From contig NC_088880.1 of the NCBI RefSeq assembly GCF_032884065.1, positions 32,701,298-32,765,297 of the forward strand: a DNA stretch of 64,000 bases, in the 5' to 3' direction. How positions within the stretch are numbered: the first letter of the stretch is position 1; the number at the start of each line of letters is the position of its first letter. The notes beneath the pieces are model-generated. The model was not told the origin of the DNA and did not search any database. It saw only the letters and a list, made by a program, of their open reading frames with translations. The translations under genes and the position numbers were made by a program. The stretch comes from Artemia franciscana. Taxonomy: Eukaryota; Arthropoda; Branchiopoda; Anostraca; Artemiidae. This document shows, piece after piece, positions 1-10,781 of this stretch.

Positions 1-288
1 ACTGATTTGGATATAAAAATATCGAATTTCCAACATCTTGTTAAGCAAAGCAGAGAACCTCTATGAAACACTTAGGAAGATTAAGCTTAAACTTGTTAAA
101 TTTACCCCCTCACACCATTTAAAGAAAAATAAGTAATAAGAATTAAAATAGGTGCAACATATGTTTGGCTTGTGGATTATTTGGCTTGTAGCCAACGCGA
201 ATGGATCATGGTGATGACTTATGCTAAAAAATTCATGACTGTTGGTCCAAGCCCTACTTTTTTACATTTATTATACATTATTTTGCAG

Positions 289-535
289 ATTTCGACGACG
301 ATACAGACTCCCAGAACATGTCAAACCAGAATCTGTGTCATCTACTTTGTCATCAGATGGTGTCTTAACTATCCATGCTCCGAAAACTGCTTTAAGCTCA
401 CCAACAGAACGTATCGTACCCATCACACCAGCGCCAGCTGTTGGAAGGATTGAAGGGGGAACTACAGGTACTACTACAGGCAGTACAGCTAGTTCAACTC
501 CAGCAAGAACAACAAGATCAGGAGGTGCAGCTTAA
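289..535 (+). CDS. p26: p26 small heat shock protein, last coding exon (partial gene)
   Basis: This is the 3' coding exon of an alpha-crystallin-type small heat shock protein, an ATP-independent chaperone that oligomerises and keeps unfolding proteins soluble. It follows a TTTTGCAG acceptor, completes a codon split after its second base, and encodes 81 further residues before TAA. Visible parts are the late alpha-crystallin strands (FRRRYRLPEHV; SSTLSSDGVLTIHAP), the C-terminal V-P-I motif (the I/V-x-I/V contact used in oligomer assembly), and a Gly/Thr/Ser-rich tail ending SGGAA. That tail and the order of motifs are what I recognise as Artemia p26, the major diapause-embryo sHSP, which is usually 192 residues; the missing ~111 residues lie left of the window. 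Acceptor phase and position match the last introns of the two sHSP genes at 31981 and 60639, so the three are paralogues. The frame is intact. Confidence 0.93.
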
Positions 536-600
536 TCTGCATTCAATATATATTCAATGAATCTTCCGGTCTTTTTTCTTTGTACCTTTATTTTTTTGTC

Positions 601-606
601 AATAAA
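601..606 (+). terminator. Probable p26 polyadenylation signal (AATAAA)
   Basis: An AATAAA hexamer lies 66 bases after the p26 stop codon, in an A/T-rich 3' region. A second AATAAA lies at 767-772 and could serve a longer transcript. The cleavage site itself cannot be seen. Confidence 0.6.
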
Positions 607-1590
607 TCTGTATACGAGGCAATTGAAGATTGTTCCCTTCGCTTACCAAACAATATTCTCTTTATGCACGCACCTTACTTAAGCTGGTGTCTCACTTCGG
701 AAGCACATCGTCAACTGGTGTGTTCAGCAACAAGAAATAATCCACCGATTTGCCTAGAAGCTACTAAATAAATTCACTTCACTGGGCTAAAAAAAACAAT
801 TTGAAACCTTTTCCTTTTTTTAAGCCGCATAGCCTAAATCTATTTGAACCAAATTTGACGATTTAGTGACTTCCGAATTTTGAACAGAACAAATACATGC
901 TCAGAACGAAAAATCAAGTCAGTATATTGTTTCTCCCTGCCCCTTCGTATGGAAGGGGTGATCTAAAAATTTCGATTGTTTCAATCGAATTGGCTTCGGA
1001 GTGGGCTCCTTTGACCAATGGGGCAGCAGATTTTCTATCGGTGCCCCCTCCCAAACATTGATTCTGTATCCACTTCTGACATCACCCCCAAAGCTCCAAA
1101 GGCAGTGGTGCTTTATTGTGTAAACGACCTATTGCTCAGATAGTTTTTTAATAGAAAGGTCAGCCATTTTGGGGTTTGGTTGTCTGATTAGCTAGGATGA
1201 AAAACCACGTGATTCCACTATTCTTGACCCTTGTAGTTGCACTGAAGATTTTAGAAACTACCAAATCTCATGATTGGAACCAAAGTTTTTAGGTAAATAA
1301 ACCTCCATTTATACTGTAGATCCCACGGACTTCTTGCTGTCCGGTTCTAAGCCGGCTTAAGTACTTCGGTGTAGACTTCAGAAGATGTATCGGTCCCGTC
1401 CTGCACTGGTATCCGAGCCATTGTTATTCCTGAGGCCAAAATAATTTCAATGATTTAAAGAATTTGAAAATTGTAACTTAGAATGTTACGACGTTAAAAA
1501 AAAAACCCATTGTTAAACAATATGATATTTTGACTCACGGATTCTGACGGTTTGAACTGGACTTATTAGGAATTCAAAAACTCATCCCAG
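607..1590. other. Intergenic, nothing recognised
   Basis: Apart from the possible distal poly(A) signal at 767-772 I recognise no gene, RNA or repeat here. Reading frames are short and interrupted. Confidence 0.5.
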
Positions 1591-1594
1591 GGGT

Positions 1595-2268
1595 TGGAAG
1601 CATGAAATTAGGTGGTATAAAATTTATTTACTCGGGCATGAATGATGGGGTAAATAGACAAGGAGTAGAACTCTTGATGACTAAGGAGGTTACTAAGTCT
1701 CGTTTAGGCTGGAAAGATATTAATAATAAAATACTAAATCACTCATTTTAAGACTAAAAGTACAGGGTACTGGCTATAGTAGTATATGCCCCTGTTGAAC
1801 CGACTGACGGAGATACTAGTGACTAAGATGAATTTCAATTATAGTTACAGGAGCAGACAGGATCCCAGGTAGATATACGGTCTTTTACTAGGGAGATTTT
1901 AACACCCAGTTCGGGAGAAAGAGATAGATGGTATCCTAGCCTAGGTGTATTTGGTATAAGAAAATAAAATAGTAATGGCTACCAAGTACTGCAATTTTGT
2001 AGGTATAACAATATAGTTGTAAACAATACGGTGTCTGGTCATAAAATGGCCCATAAGTTAACATGGTATTTACATGATGGTAAGACAGCAAACCTTATTA
2101 TGTCATTTGCAAACCGAAAACTGGCAGGACCAGTACAAGATATTAGGGTACATACGAGTGTTGTTATTGATGTTGTAAATAAAGATCTATATAGTTGTGT
2201 CTAGGGCTTATTTAAAGCTGAAATTTTGGAAGGGTAACTACCTCCCGGGCAGTTATGATGGTATTATC
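1595..2268 (+). pseudogene. RTE-type LINE endonuclease domain remnant
   Basis: Translation with several stops and frame changes gives an apurinic-like endonuclease of an RTE/BovB-clade non-LTR retrotransposon. Visible are SGMNDGVNRQGVELL, AIVVYAPVEPTDGD, GDFNTQFGRERD, and the stretch ending NNIVVNNTVSGHKMAHKLTW, which matches the RTE pattern 'G-x-GDFN...NG...L..FC...N..V..T.F.HK..HKLTW'. It stops near 2268, where the repeat starting AACAGTTCGT begins, so that repeat probably inserted here or the LINE was cut here. A related copy on the other strand is at 57185-57680. It is dead: at least four in-frame stops. Confidence 0.7.
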
Positions 2269-3130
2269 AAACAGTTCGTGGGGACGAACTGTAAGCAAGG
2301 AGCGACTCGGCTCAATAGTAGCCGAAACTCTAAGAAGCACAATTTTGATACAAATAGATGCAGTAAGAGAGTCGGATATTTATGCTGATTTTAAATATAT
2401 AAGTTTCATCAAGTTTAGTTACTAAAGTTACCTACCCATCAAAAGTTACAAGAGAAAATTTGCTTTATTTTCGCAAAAAAGGGGGGAAACCCCTTAAAAG
2501 TCATAGGAACTTAATGAAAATTAAGATTTTCATTAAGATTTCATTTCTGATTTAATGAAAATCAGATTCAACGTATTAGAGAACCGTACTGTAGAGGCTT
2601 CAAGCTCGTATCGGCAAAATGTGGAATTTTGTATTTTTTTGCCAGAAGAAAGATGCGTGTTTAATTGGTCTTTTTTTTGTTTTTTTTTGTTTTTTGTTTT
2701 TTCCCAAGGGTGATTATATCGACCCAGTGGTGCAAAAATGTTGTGAGAGGGCTCGTTTGAATGGAAATTATAAGTTCTAATGTCCTTTTTAAGTGACTAA
2801 AAATTGGAGGGCAATTAAGCCCCCTTCCACGCTCCATTTTTTCCCAAAGTCACCGGATGAACATAGTCAAAAATTCTAATAGCTATGTCTTTGAGGACGA
2901 CTTGATCGTCCAAAGTCCTCCCCAGGGGAAGGGCTGCAAGCTATTAACTTTGGTCATTGTTTGCATATAGTATTGGTTATTGGAAGTATACAGACATTTT
3001 CGGGAGGGGGGTTTTTTTCTGGTGGGGGTTCGAGGGGCTTCGAGGGTTACGTGGGAGAATCTTTCCACGGAGAAATTTTTCATGGGGAAGAGAATTTTCA
3101 TGAAGGGTGTGCTGGATTTCTCAGCATTAT
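2268..3130 (+). repeat. Dispersed repeat family A, core copy 1
   Basis: Copy of a ~1 kb non-coding element. Its left end is a hairpin-forming AACAGTTCGT...ACGAACTG followed by AAGGAGCGAC and CTCAATAGT; later come a conserved GAATTTTGTATTTTT-GCCAGAAGAAAGAT block and a G-rich right part. Other copies: 3930-4900, 18480-19465 (inverted), 22140-22660 and 62815-63800, with fragments at 53468-53720 and 56400-56540. It encodes no protein and looks non-autonomous. Confidence 0.75.
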
Positions 3131-3164
3131 TTAAAAAAACAATCAGAAATTAAATTTAAAAAAA

Positions 3165-3925
3165 AAGTTTTTACAACTGAAAGTAAGCAACAATATTAAA
3201 ACTTAAAATGAACAGAAATTATTACGTATATGAGGGGTTCTCCCCCTCGTCAATTTCTCGGCGTATTTACGCTAAAGCATTTTTAGTAATGTCAAAGAGC
3301 TATTTACAGTAATTAAACGGCTTTTGGGATACAGGCATTCGTAAAGAATTGGAACAAAATCGAACTTTAGCGTAAAGAGCGAGGTATTGATGAGGGGGCA
3401 ATCCTCTTCTTATTACGAATATAAGGGAGTTTCTTCCCCTCGTCAGTACCTCGCTCTTTACGCTAAAGTTAGAATTTTGTTAAATAATGGCCTATATAAA
3501 CAATAATTTATTTGTGTTATTTTTTGGCCAATCCTTAGCATTTAATATTATCTTAAGCAGCTTCTTAACTATGTTTTTATGTGATAATAAACCAAAGATA
3601 TCGTATCTTTTCGGGATGTGGTTGTTATTAAATAAAAAAAACACATTTTTTCAACCGAAAGTAAGGAACAACATTAAAACTTAAAACAAACAGAAACTAT
3701 TACGTGTATGAGGGGGTTGCCTCCTTCTCGATACCTCACTCTTTACGCTAATGTTTGACTTTTTGTTCTAATTAATTAAGAATTACTCCTGACACACAAG
3801 GACCGTCTAATTAGAATAATAAGCTTTTTTCAAATTCACTAACATTTAGCGTAAAGAGCGAGGTACTGAGGAGGGGACAAGTCCCACATATACGTAATAA
3901 CAACCAAAAAAAATCTGAGAAAACT
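3165..3925. repeat. Palindromic modules of family A (two adjacent)
   Basis: Two foldback modules occupy this stretch, with arms starting near 3180, 3410, 3655 and 3840. Each arm carries AAGTAAGGAGCGACATTAAA-like sequence, CAGAAATTATTACGTATATG, a pyrimidine-rich block and CCTCGCTCTTTACGCTAAAG; the partner arm is the reverse complement (CTTTAGCGTAAAGAGCGAGG). Related modules are at 4930-5205, 18155-18475 and 22680-22985. Confidence 0.7.
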
Positions 3926-3929
3926 GCGG

Positions 3930-4905
3930 TTCAAATAGTTGGTGGTAACGAACTGTAAGTAAGGAGCGACACGGCTCAATAGTAACCGAAACTCAGAAAA
4001 AGTTTTTTTTTAACTTTTTTTTCAGGTATATAAATTTCATTAAGTTTAGTCTTACCCATCAAAGGCTACGGACCTGAGAAAATTTTCATGATTTTCAAAG
4101 AAGGGAGAAGCATCCCCTAAAAGTCATGTGATCTTAATGAAAATCACACCATCAGGTTCAGCGTCTCAGAGAACCCCAAGGAACAGGTTTTAAGCTCCTA
4201 TCTGCAAAAATGTGGAATTTTGTATTTTTGCCAGAAGAAAGATCACGGATGCGTGTTTATTTGTTGTTTTTTTCCCTGGGGTGATCGTATCAACCAAGCG
4301 GTACTAGAATATCAGAAGAAGGTTCATTCGAATCAAAATTAAAAGTTCTAGTGTTCTTTTTAAGTGACCATTAAAATCGGAGGGCAACTAGGCCATCTCC
4401 TCCGCCTCTTTTTTTCTCAAAATCGTCCGATCAAAATTTTGAGATAGCCACAATCTTCATCATAGTTAAGAGGCCCAATAACTATGCCTTTGGGTATTAC
4501 ATGACCCTCCCCTCCCCATCCCAGGGGCAAAGGTCTTTAAGTTATACAATTTGCTCATTGTTTACGCATAACATTGGGATGCATGCATACATTTTTGGGC
4601 GGGGGCGGGGCAAATTTTCTGCTGGGGGTTTTCCAAGGGAGAATTTTCCATTGGGAAGGGAAGTTTCCAAGGAGGGAACTTGTCAGGGGAAATTATAAAT
4701 TGCGGGGATTTGCTAGAATTCTTATACAAAATTCTTTTATATGTCTTGCTTTCTGTTTTCCGTCTCAATTTAACGCGCAGAGAGGTCAAGAGTAATTGTC
4801 CTGGGTAAATTTTCACCGGGATTGAGGTGTTTAGAGGATTTTTCCATGGTGAGGGGGTTTCTCCGTGAAGGTGGGTTCAGGTTCCTGGTATTATTTAAAA
4901 GACGA
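3930..4905 (+). repeat. Dispersed repeat family A, core copy 2
   Basis: A second copy in direct orientation to the one at 2268. It begins with GTTGGTGGTAACGAACTGTA and AAGGAGCGACACGGCTCAAT and keeps the GCCAGAAGAAAGATCACGGA block. Small open frames inside (4501-4816) are chance frames in this repeat, because the same sequence recurs with stops in other copies. Confidence 0.75.
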
Positions 4906-4929
4906 TCAGAAATTAAATTAGAAAAAAAC

Positions 4930-5205
4930 AGTTTTTTATACTGAAAGTAAGGAGTGACATTAAAACTTATAACGACCAGAAGTTATTCCAGATATGAAAG
5001 GGACTGTCCCCTCCTCAGCGCCTCGCTCTTTACGCTAAAGTTTGACTCTTTCTCACAGCTCTAATTTTTAAAACAATAACAAACTTTAGCGTAAAGAGCG
5101 AGGTGTTGAGGAGGGGACAGACCCTTTCATATAGGGAAATAATTTCTGTTCGTTTTAAGTTTTAATGTCGCTCCTTACTTTCAGTAAAAATAACTGGTTT
5201 TTTTA
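4930..5205. repeat. Palindromic module of family A (best preserved)
   Basis: A near-perfect inverted repeat. The left arm (from about 4930 to 5050) and right arm (about 5080 to 5205) share AAGTAAGGAG-GACATTAAAACTT, GGGACTGTCCCCTCCTCAGC and CTCGCTCTTTACGCTAAAGT as reverse complements around a ~30-base centre. A transcript would fold into a ~120-bp hairpin. Confidence 0.8.
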
Positions 5206-6712
5206 TTGCACTTTGTATTAACCATTTGACATATAGTGATCGCAAATTCTGTTGGTCTGTCGGTCGGTCTGTCTATCTATCCCGGTTTTGCTACTTTAGG
5301 CACTTCCAGATAAGCTAGGACGATGAAATTTTTCAGGCGTATCAGAGATCAGACAGTATTAAATTAGAAATAGATGGTCGAATCGTTTCCCCGATTCGAC
5401 CATCGGGGGGGGGGACGGTTAATTTGGAAAAATTAGAAAAATGAGGTATTTTTAACTTACGAACAAGTGATCGGATCCAAATGAAATTTGATATATAGAA
5501 GGATATTGTATCTCAGAGCTTTTATTTTACAGGTCCGACCGGATCCGGTGACATTGGGAGGAGTTGGATGGGGAAACCTAAAATCTTGGAAAACGCTTGG
5601 AATGGAGGGATCGGGAAGAAACTTGGTGGGAAAAATAAGCATAAGTCCTAGATAAGAGATTGACATAATCGGAACGGATCCGCTCTCTTTGGGGGGGAGG
5701 GTTAATTCTAAAAATTAGAAAAATTAGGTATTTTTAACTTACGAAGGAGTGACCAGATCTTAATGAAATTCCATATTTAGAAAGACCTCGTAACTCAGAT
5801 CTCTTATTTTAAATCCTGACCGGATCCAGTGTTATTGTGGGGAGTTGGGGCGGGGGAACCGAAAATCTCGGAAAAGACTTAGAGTGGAGAGATCAGGATG
5901 AAACTTGGTGGGAAGAATAAGCACAAGTCCAAGATACATGGCTGATATAATCGGACTGGATCCGCTCTCTTTGGGGCAGTTGGGGGGGGGATAATTCGAA
6001 AAAATTAGAAAAAATGAGGTACATTTGATATTTAGAAGGATCTTGTGCTTCAGAGCTCTTATTTTATTGATTTAGATCCGGTGACCGGGTCTAAATGAAA
6101 TTTGATATTTAGAAGGAACTCATGTCTCAGAGCTCTTATTTTAAATTCTGACTGGATCTGGTGACATTGGGTGGAGTTGGAGGGGTATACCGGAAATGTT
6201 GGAAAACGCTTAGAGTGGAGAGATTGGGATGAAAGAGATGGGTAGAATGAGCAAATGTTGTAGATACATGATTGACGTAACTGGACTGGATCCGCTCTCT
6301 TTGGAAGAGTTAGGAGGGGGTCCAGTGCTTTGGTGAGTTTGGTGCTTCTAGACGTGCCAGGACGATGAAAATTGGTAGGCGTGTCAGGGACCGGCACAAA
6401 TTGACTTGATAAAGTCTTTTTCCTGATTAGACCATCTGGGGGGAGGGTGAAATGAGAGGAAAAATTAGAAAAATGAGGTATTTTTAACTTACGAGTGGGT
6501 GATCGGATCTTAATGAATTTCGATTATTAGAAGTATCAGAGCTCGTGTCTCAGAGCTCTTATTATAAATCCCGACTGGCATTAAGCCTCTGATTTTCCTT
6601 TTAAATTAATCTATTTATTCTTAGAATTTTGCTAGAGCTCATGTCGTATGAGCTCTTGGCTCTTCCGGCCTTGTCAGAAGTCCCATATGAGCTCTTAGCT
6701 CTTGTTTATTTA
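5205..6712 (+). mobile_element. Helentron-like non-autonomous element, copy 1
   Basis: First of six copies of a family with fixed ends and a tandemly repeated middle. The left end is GCACTT-GTATTAACCA followed by GTCTGTCGG-type simple repeats and GCTACTTTAGGCACTTCCAG. The middle holds about four ~280-bp units marked by GAGGTATTTTTAACTTACGA, GATCGGATCTTAATGAAATT and AAACTTGGTGGGAA. The right end is CCGACTGGCATTAAGCCTCT then repeated GAGCTCTTGGCTCTT. There are no long frames. The class assignment is an inference from structure. Confidence 0.6.
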
Positions 6713-6724
6713 ATAAAACAATAA

Positions 6725-7050
6725 GGCTCCAGGTGTTGATATTGTTGTAAACGGGTTTCTTAAATATGGTGGCTCTGAGTTTAGAAATAAGCTACTGAAG
6801 ATTTAGAAGCACGGTTTTAAAAAAAAGGAAGTACCTAGCGATTTTAGGAAAACCTTGATTAAACCGCTGTGTAAGAAAGGTGATAAGAGTGAATGTGGCA
6901 ATTATTGAGGCATTAGTATGGCCTCTGTAGGTAGCAAATTACTTAGTAATATGATGCTTTTTAGAATGAGCGACGCTGTAGACAAAGTAATAAGAGAAGA
7001 ACAATACGGTTTTAGAAAGGGTAGGTCCTTAATTCTATAGATTATGAGCA
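6725..7050 (+). pseudogene. RTE-type LINE reverse transcriptase remnant
   Basis: Broken translation gives the entry to a LINE reverse transcriptase: FRKTLIKPLCKKGDKSECGN, a stop, GISMASVGSKLLSNMMLFRM and EEQYGFRKGRSLI. These correspond to RT motifs 1-2 of RTE-clade elements (VPIYKKGDKSDCSNYRGISL...QxGFRKGRS). The aspartate motifs are absent, so this is a fragment. Confidence 0.7.
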
Positions 7051-7689
7051 GTGGAACGAAAACAAAATATAGAAAAAACAACGACAAAATGGGCTATTAA
7101 ACAGCTCTCTATGATGTTCCTGTGGGCTGCTAACAGTAGAGGAAAAACAGGAAAAAAATATGCTTTCAATGCAAAATATTGTGGCTGCAGCCTTTTTCCT
7201 TTTTTCAAGCGAAGGGACTATACGTTTCCTTTATGGGGTTTTCCTTTATCCTTTATGGGGTTTTCAGACAAGTCGGTTCTAATGGTTACTTTGTGTTTCC
7301 ACCTGGCACCATTTTTAGGGGTTTCGGGCTTCTTGTTTTTACTATGGGACGTGTTCATCTCTTACTAGGGTGTAGCCAACGCTACAACCAGGATGTGAGT
7401 ATATTTGACAGCAAAATGTAACTACTACTAAGATTTATGTCTGGGTATGCATGCATAAATAAAAAATTTTATCAGATGTAGCAAGATTTAATGCGTAAAA
7501 TATGAAAAATACAAGTGTTGATGTATTAATACTCATTAGATTGGTCATTTGTATTTTTCTTCCTCCTATTTGATGATGACTGTACCGAATTTAATACACT
7601 AAAGATGATAGTTAACCGAATTTACAAGAATTCAATACGAAGAAAAATTTCAACTTCTTCCGAAAATTTTCAATATTCTTCCAAAAAGT
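7051..7689. other. No gene recognised
   Basis: Open frames near 7051-7421 contain a short local duplication of CTTTATGGGGTTTTC but match nothing I know. It is probably more decayed transposon sequence. Confidence 0.4.
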
Positions 7690-7887
7690 TTCAAGTACCA
7701 AAAGTACCCTGTTCCTTGGCTATTCTGTAAACCAATATCTTCAAGGCATCCACTATCTTTACTAATAATACTAACTAGGTAAGCGAATCTACCCACTTTC
7801 TTAGACAACCTTCTCTAAGCAACTTAACCTTTCTAACATTAATTTCAAAATCCATTCTTCCATTCTCTACTCTCAAAACCTCAAATA
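7690..7887 (-). pseudogene. RTE-type LINE reverse transcriptase C-terminal remnant
   Basis: Read on the minus strand this gives MDFEINVRKVKLLREG, then KVGRFAYLVSIISKDSGCLE and DIGLQNSQGTG. That is the RTE pattern 'K-T-K-x-M... V-x-x-F-x-YLGSxISxDGGxxxDIxxRIxKAxG' just after the catalytic palm. It ends where the 3' tail of the large LINE begins (about 7888), so the large LINE may have landed in this older one. Confidence 0.6.
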
Positions 7888-8015
7888 TTTTTTATTTATT
7901 TATTTATTTATTTTCTTTATTTCCCTCAAAAAATGAGGAGTACGCTACAATATAATATAAAGAAAAAACAACTGATAACACTTACAATCAAAACGTATCA
8001 AATATTGATCGAACA

Positions 8016-8018
<3 letters not shown>

Positions 8019-8072
<54 letters not shown>
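8019..8072. repeat. Poly(A)/poly(T) tract in the LINE 3' UTR
   Basis: Fifty-four consecutive A on the + strand, so a T run in the sense of the LINE. It is not the LINE's own tail, which is the (AAAT)n at about 7890. The length is prone to error in sequencing. Confidence 0.85.
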
Positions 8073-8074
<2 letters not shown>

Positions 8075-8225
8075 TGCTAAATAGATTAGCCTATAAATCA
8101 TGAAGAGCCAGAACTGTTACTAAAAAACGGAAATAAATTGTGGCCTAAAAGGCTAATTTTCACCCTATCTTCAAATGTTTTATATTTTTTCTTTATACAG
8201 ACTACAGGATCCTTCACATTAAGCT

Positions 8226-10781
8226 TTAAAACAATCTCAGTGTTACTAAAAGAAAGGGGGAAACCAAATAAAAATTTACAAAATTTAAAATAAGCAACTT
8301 AGTGGGCGAAAGATCAGAAGGTCTGAAATTTCGGAAGAGGAGGGATGGAAACAATACGTGAGGCAGAGCAACAGCGCTATACATACGACCAAGGACGTCC
8401 CGACGGTAAAGACCCCGAAAACGAATTAAAAGACCAAATGCCTTGCGTAGTTTCATCTGAACATGCTGAACCAGGACTGGTTTGAAATCTCTTTTCGAAG
8501 CAGCATAAGGTATTCCCAAATAAGTGACTATTGGCGACAACTGAAAAATAACACCATTGCCGCAATCGAGAGTCGCCCTGACATTATCCTCTAAACAATT
8601 TACAACAAAAAATTGACATTTTTCAAAACTGATAGAAAGGCCCAAACCTTTTAAACAATTAATTAAAATATTAAAATTAGAAACAAGACTAGACTTGGAC
8701 CGGCTTAGAAGGATAATGTCATCAGCATATGCAATGTAAGACAGATTTCGAGATAATGAAACAAACGAGCAGGAAAGAGAATTAAGGGCAGTAGCTAAAC
8801 ACGAATTGAATATATAAGGAGAAATAATTCCTCCTTGTCTAATTCCTCTACCCACTTGAATTAATTTGGACTGAGATGAAGACGAACTCGGACAGATACG
8901 GATCTTTAAACCAGAATACCAAGAGCGAAGGACTCGTATGACAGCTAGGGGCAATCCAGCATGGATTAAAGTGAGCAGAGCGGATGCATGAGAAATGTTA
9001 TCAAAGGCCCCTTTGATATCAATCAAGAGGGCGTATAGCGGTTGACCAGAGATTCTCGCTTCTTCAATAACTTTGCTGAAAGATGCATGGGCATGGTCAC
9101 ATCCCAAACCTCTCTTGAAACCAACTTGATTAGAACCAGTGTCAAGAATTTCAAGAAGATCCTTCAAACACAACTCAAACACTTTCCCAATCATAGAACC
9201 CCTAGTAATTGGCCTCCAGGAGCTACAAGATGACAAGTCTTTTTTCCCGCTCTTAGGAATAGGCGTAACTATGCCAATATAGAATGACGATGGTACTAAA
9301 CCAGTAGTAAGTAAAAGGTTGAAAAATGCCAGTAGAGTAATAAGAAAAGAAGAAGGAGCAAGTTTGAGGTGATTAGCAAATAAGCCATCATGATCCTTAG
9401 CCGACTGCGCCTTTAACGTTTTGATTGCTCCACGTAACATATCCTCAGAAATCCTGTAATCAGTTGAAAAATTCTTCAACCTTTCATCTAATTGCAACAC
9501 AACACTGTTAGAATCGTACGAAGTCGACAACTTAGAAAAATAATTTTCCCACTCTTTTAGCGACGGTGTGGAATTAGTATCAGGCATGTTAATCCGCCTA
9601 TTGCCTCGGAGAACATTCCAAAGGAGATTTTTGTCCTTGTCGTTATCAATGTTTGAAGAAGCTTCTTCTATGATCAGGTTATTATGACGACGGAGCTCTG
9701 CTTGGAATTCATCCTTTCTCTTTTTCATTAGCAAAAAAACTGGATGCGAGTCTCTTGGCTTACCGAGGGCCCGCCATTCCCAATACGCTTGTTTAGCCGC
9801 CTTATTAGAATTTACCAGAAAAGGATTGAGGCTCCAAAAAGGTTTCTGCGCGCCCAATCTTATCCTATTAGTAGGAAAAACTGCCGCAGCACCATACTTT
9901 AAGCAATGGATTAATTCAAAATAAAGACAATTAATAGTCAAAGAGGGATTACTATCCATTGAATCCAAACTATCAGGGATATAGACTTTATCAATTAAAG
10001 TCCCAACTCTTTCTTGGTAAAGCGGTCTAAAATTTGGATTCCAATCAACCCGATCAAAAAATTTAGGAAGCTTATTACCAGAAAAACGAACTGGGGAAGG
10101 ACGAGAAGCCAAAGGGGGTATAAGGAACTGAAGCGGCATGTGGTCACTAACGGGGAAATCTTCGATTACAGTAACCACAGGCAAAGGATCACTTGGGTTA
10201 GAAGAAAAAACATGATCAATATTAGTTGTACTACCACTCCAATGAATATAAGTAAAATCCTGGGACTTCGGTAAAACAGAAAAATTAGGAAGACAAGAAG
10301 ATAAAATTGTACCCCTTTCATTTGCTATATTTGGATCACAGTTAAAATCACCTAAAATATAAGTACGCAAATTTGACTGTAAACTAGAGACAAAACGACT
10401 AATATTAAAACAGCATTGAGTAAACGCATCAAAAGAAATATCATCATGGTAATCAGTCGGAAAATAACAATTAATTAAAACTACGTTTGAAAAACTACAA
10501 GCTAAAAAATTTGTATCAATTGCTAGAATAGCTGCATTAAGAGACTTGGGTAAAATAGTAGCTAAACCACCGGAGGGACGTCCACCAGTCGGTGTAGCGG
10601 GAACAGCAAAAATGTCATGCTCAGTGGACAGACTAGAAAGCAGATTCAACGAATGATCAAGGAGGTGGTGTTCCTGAAGACATAATAACGATGATTTTTC
10701 ATTCAAAAAACTATGAAGTACAGGTAATTTCCCTAACACACCATTTGAATTAAAGGACGTAATACAAAGTAATACATTCAT
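8226..10781 (-). CDS. LINE ORF2: endonuclease and reverse transcriptase
   Basis: An uninterrupted 851-residue frame that nicks target DNA and copies the element RNA at the nick (target-primed reverse transcription). The N-terminal ~230 residues are an APE-type endonuclease: CLQEHH near 34-39, GDFNCDPN near 143, SDHMPL near 212. The reverse transcriptase follows: TPIPKSGKKDLSSC and SWRPI (entry motifs), ALLIDIKGAFDNISH (first catalytic Asp), GRGIRQGGIISPYIF, YIAYADDIILLS near 683 (catalytic YADD), then VTYLGIPY. No RNase H domain is seen. The start ATG overlaps the ORF1 stop as ATGA, suggesting that translation of ORF2 depends on ORF1 termination. Length and intact catalytic residues suggest recent activity. 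Confidence 0.9.
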   Translation of the reverse strand: MNVLLCITSFNSNGVLGKLPVLHSFLNEKSSLLCLQEHHLLDHSLNLLSSLSTEHDIFAVPATPTGGRPSGGLATILPKSLNAAILAIDTNFLACSFSNVVLINCYFPTDYHDDISFDAFTQCCFNISRFVSSLQSNLRTYILGDFNCDPNIANERGTILSSCLPNFSVLPKSQDFTYIHWSGSTTNIDHVFSSNPSDPLPVVTVIEDFPVSDHMPLQFLIPPLASRPSPVRFSGNKLPKFFDRVDWNPNFRPLYQERVGTLIDKVYIPDSLDSMDSNPSLTINCLYFELIHCLKYGAAAVFPTNRIRLGAQKPFWSLNPFLVNSNKAAKQAYWEWRALGKPRDSHPVFLLMKKRKDEFQAELRRHNNLIIEEASSNIDNDKDKNLLWNVLRGNRRINMPDTNSTPSLKEWENYFSKLSTSYDSNSVVLQLDERLKNFSTDYRISEDMLRGAIKTLKAQSAKDHDGLFANHLKLAPSSFLITLLAFFNLLLTTGLVPSSFYIGIVTPIPKSGKKDLSSCSSWRPITRGSMIGKVFELCLKDLLEILDTGSNQVGFKRGLGCDHAHASFSKVIEEARISGQPLYALLIDIKGAFDNISHASALLTLIHAGLPLAVIRVLRSWYSGLKIRICPSSSSSQSKLIQVGRGIRQGGIISPYIFNSCLATALNSLSCSFVSLSRNLSYIAYADDIILLSRSKSSLVSNFNILINCLKGLGLSISFEKCQFFVVNCLEDNVRATLDCGNGVIFQLSPIVTYLGIPYAASKRDFKPVLVQHVQMKLRKAFGLLIRFRGLYRRDVLGRMYSAVALPHVLFPSLLFRNFRPSDLSPTKLLILNFVNFYLVSPFLLVTLRLF

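Noticed and set aside
172-453. Open frame overlapping the p26 exon in another frame
   Set aside because: It is a shadow of the p26 exon, which has recognisable protein sequence and a proper acceptor.
8377-8565. Short frame on the minus strand inside LINE ORF2
   Set aside because: It overlaps the reverse transcriptase frame, which is the real coding frame.
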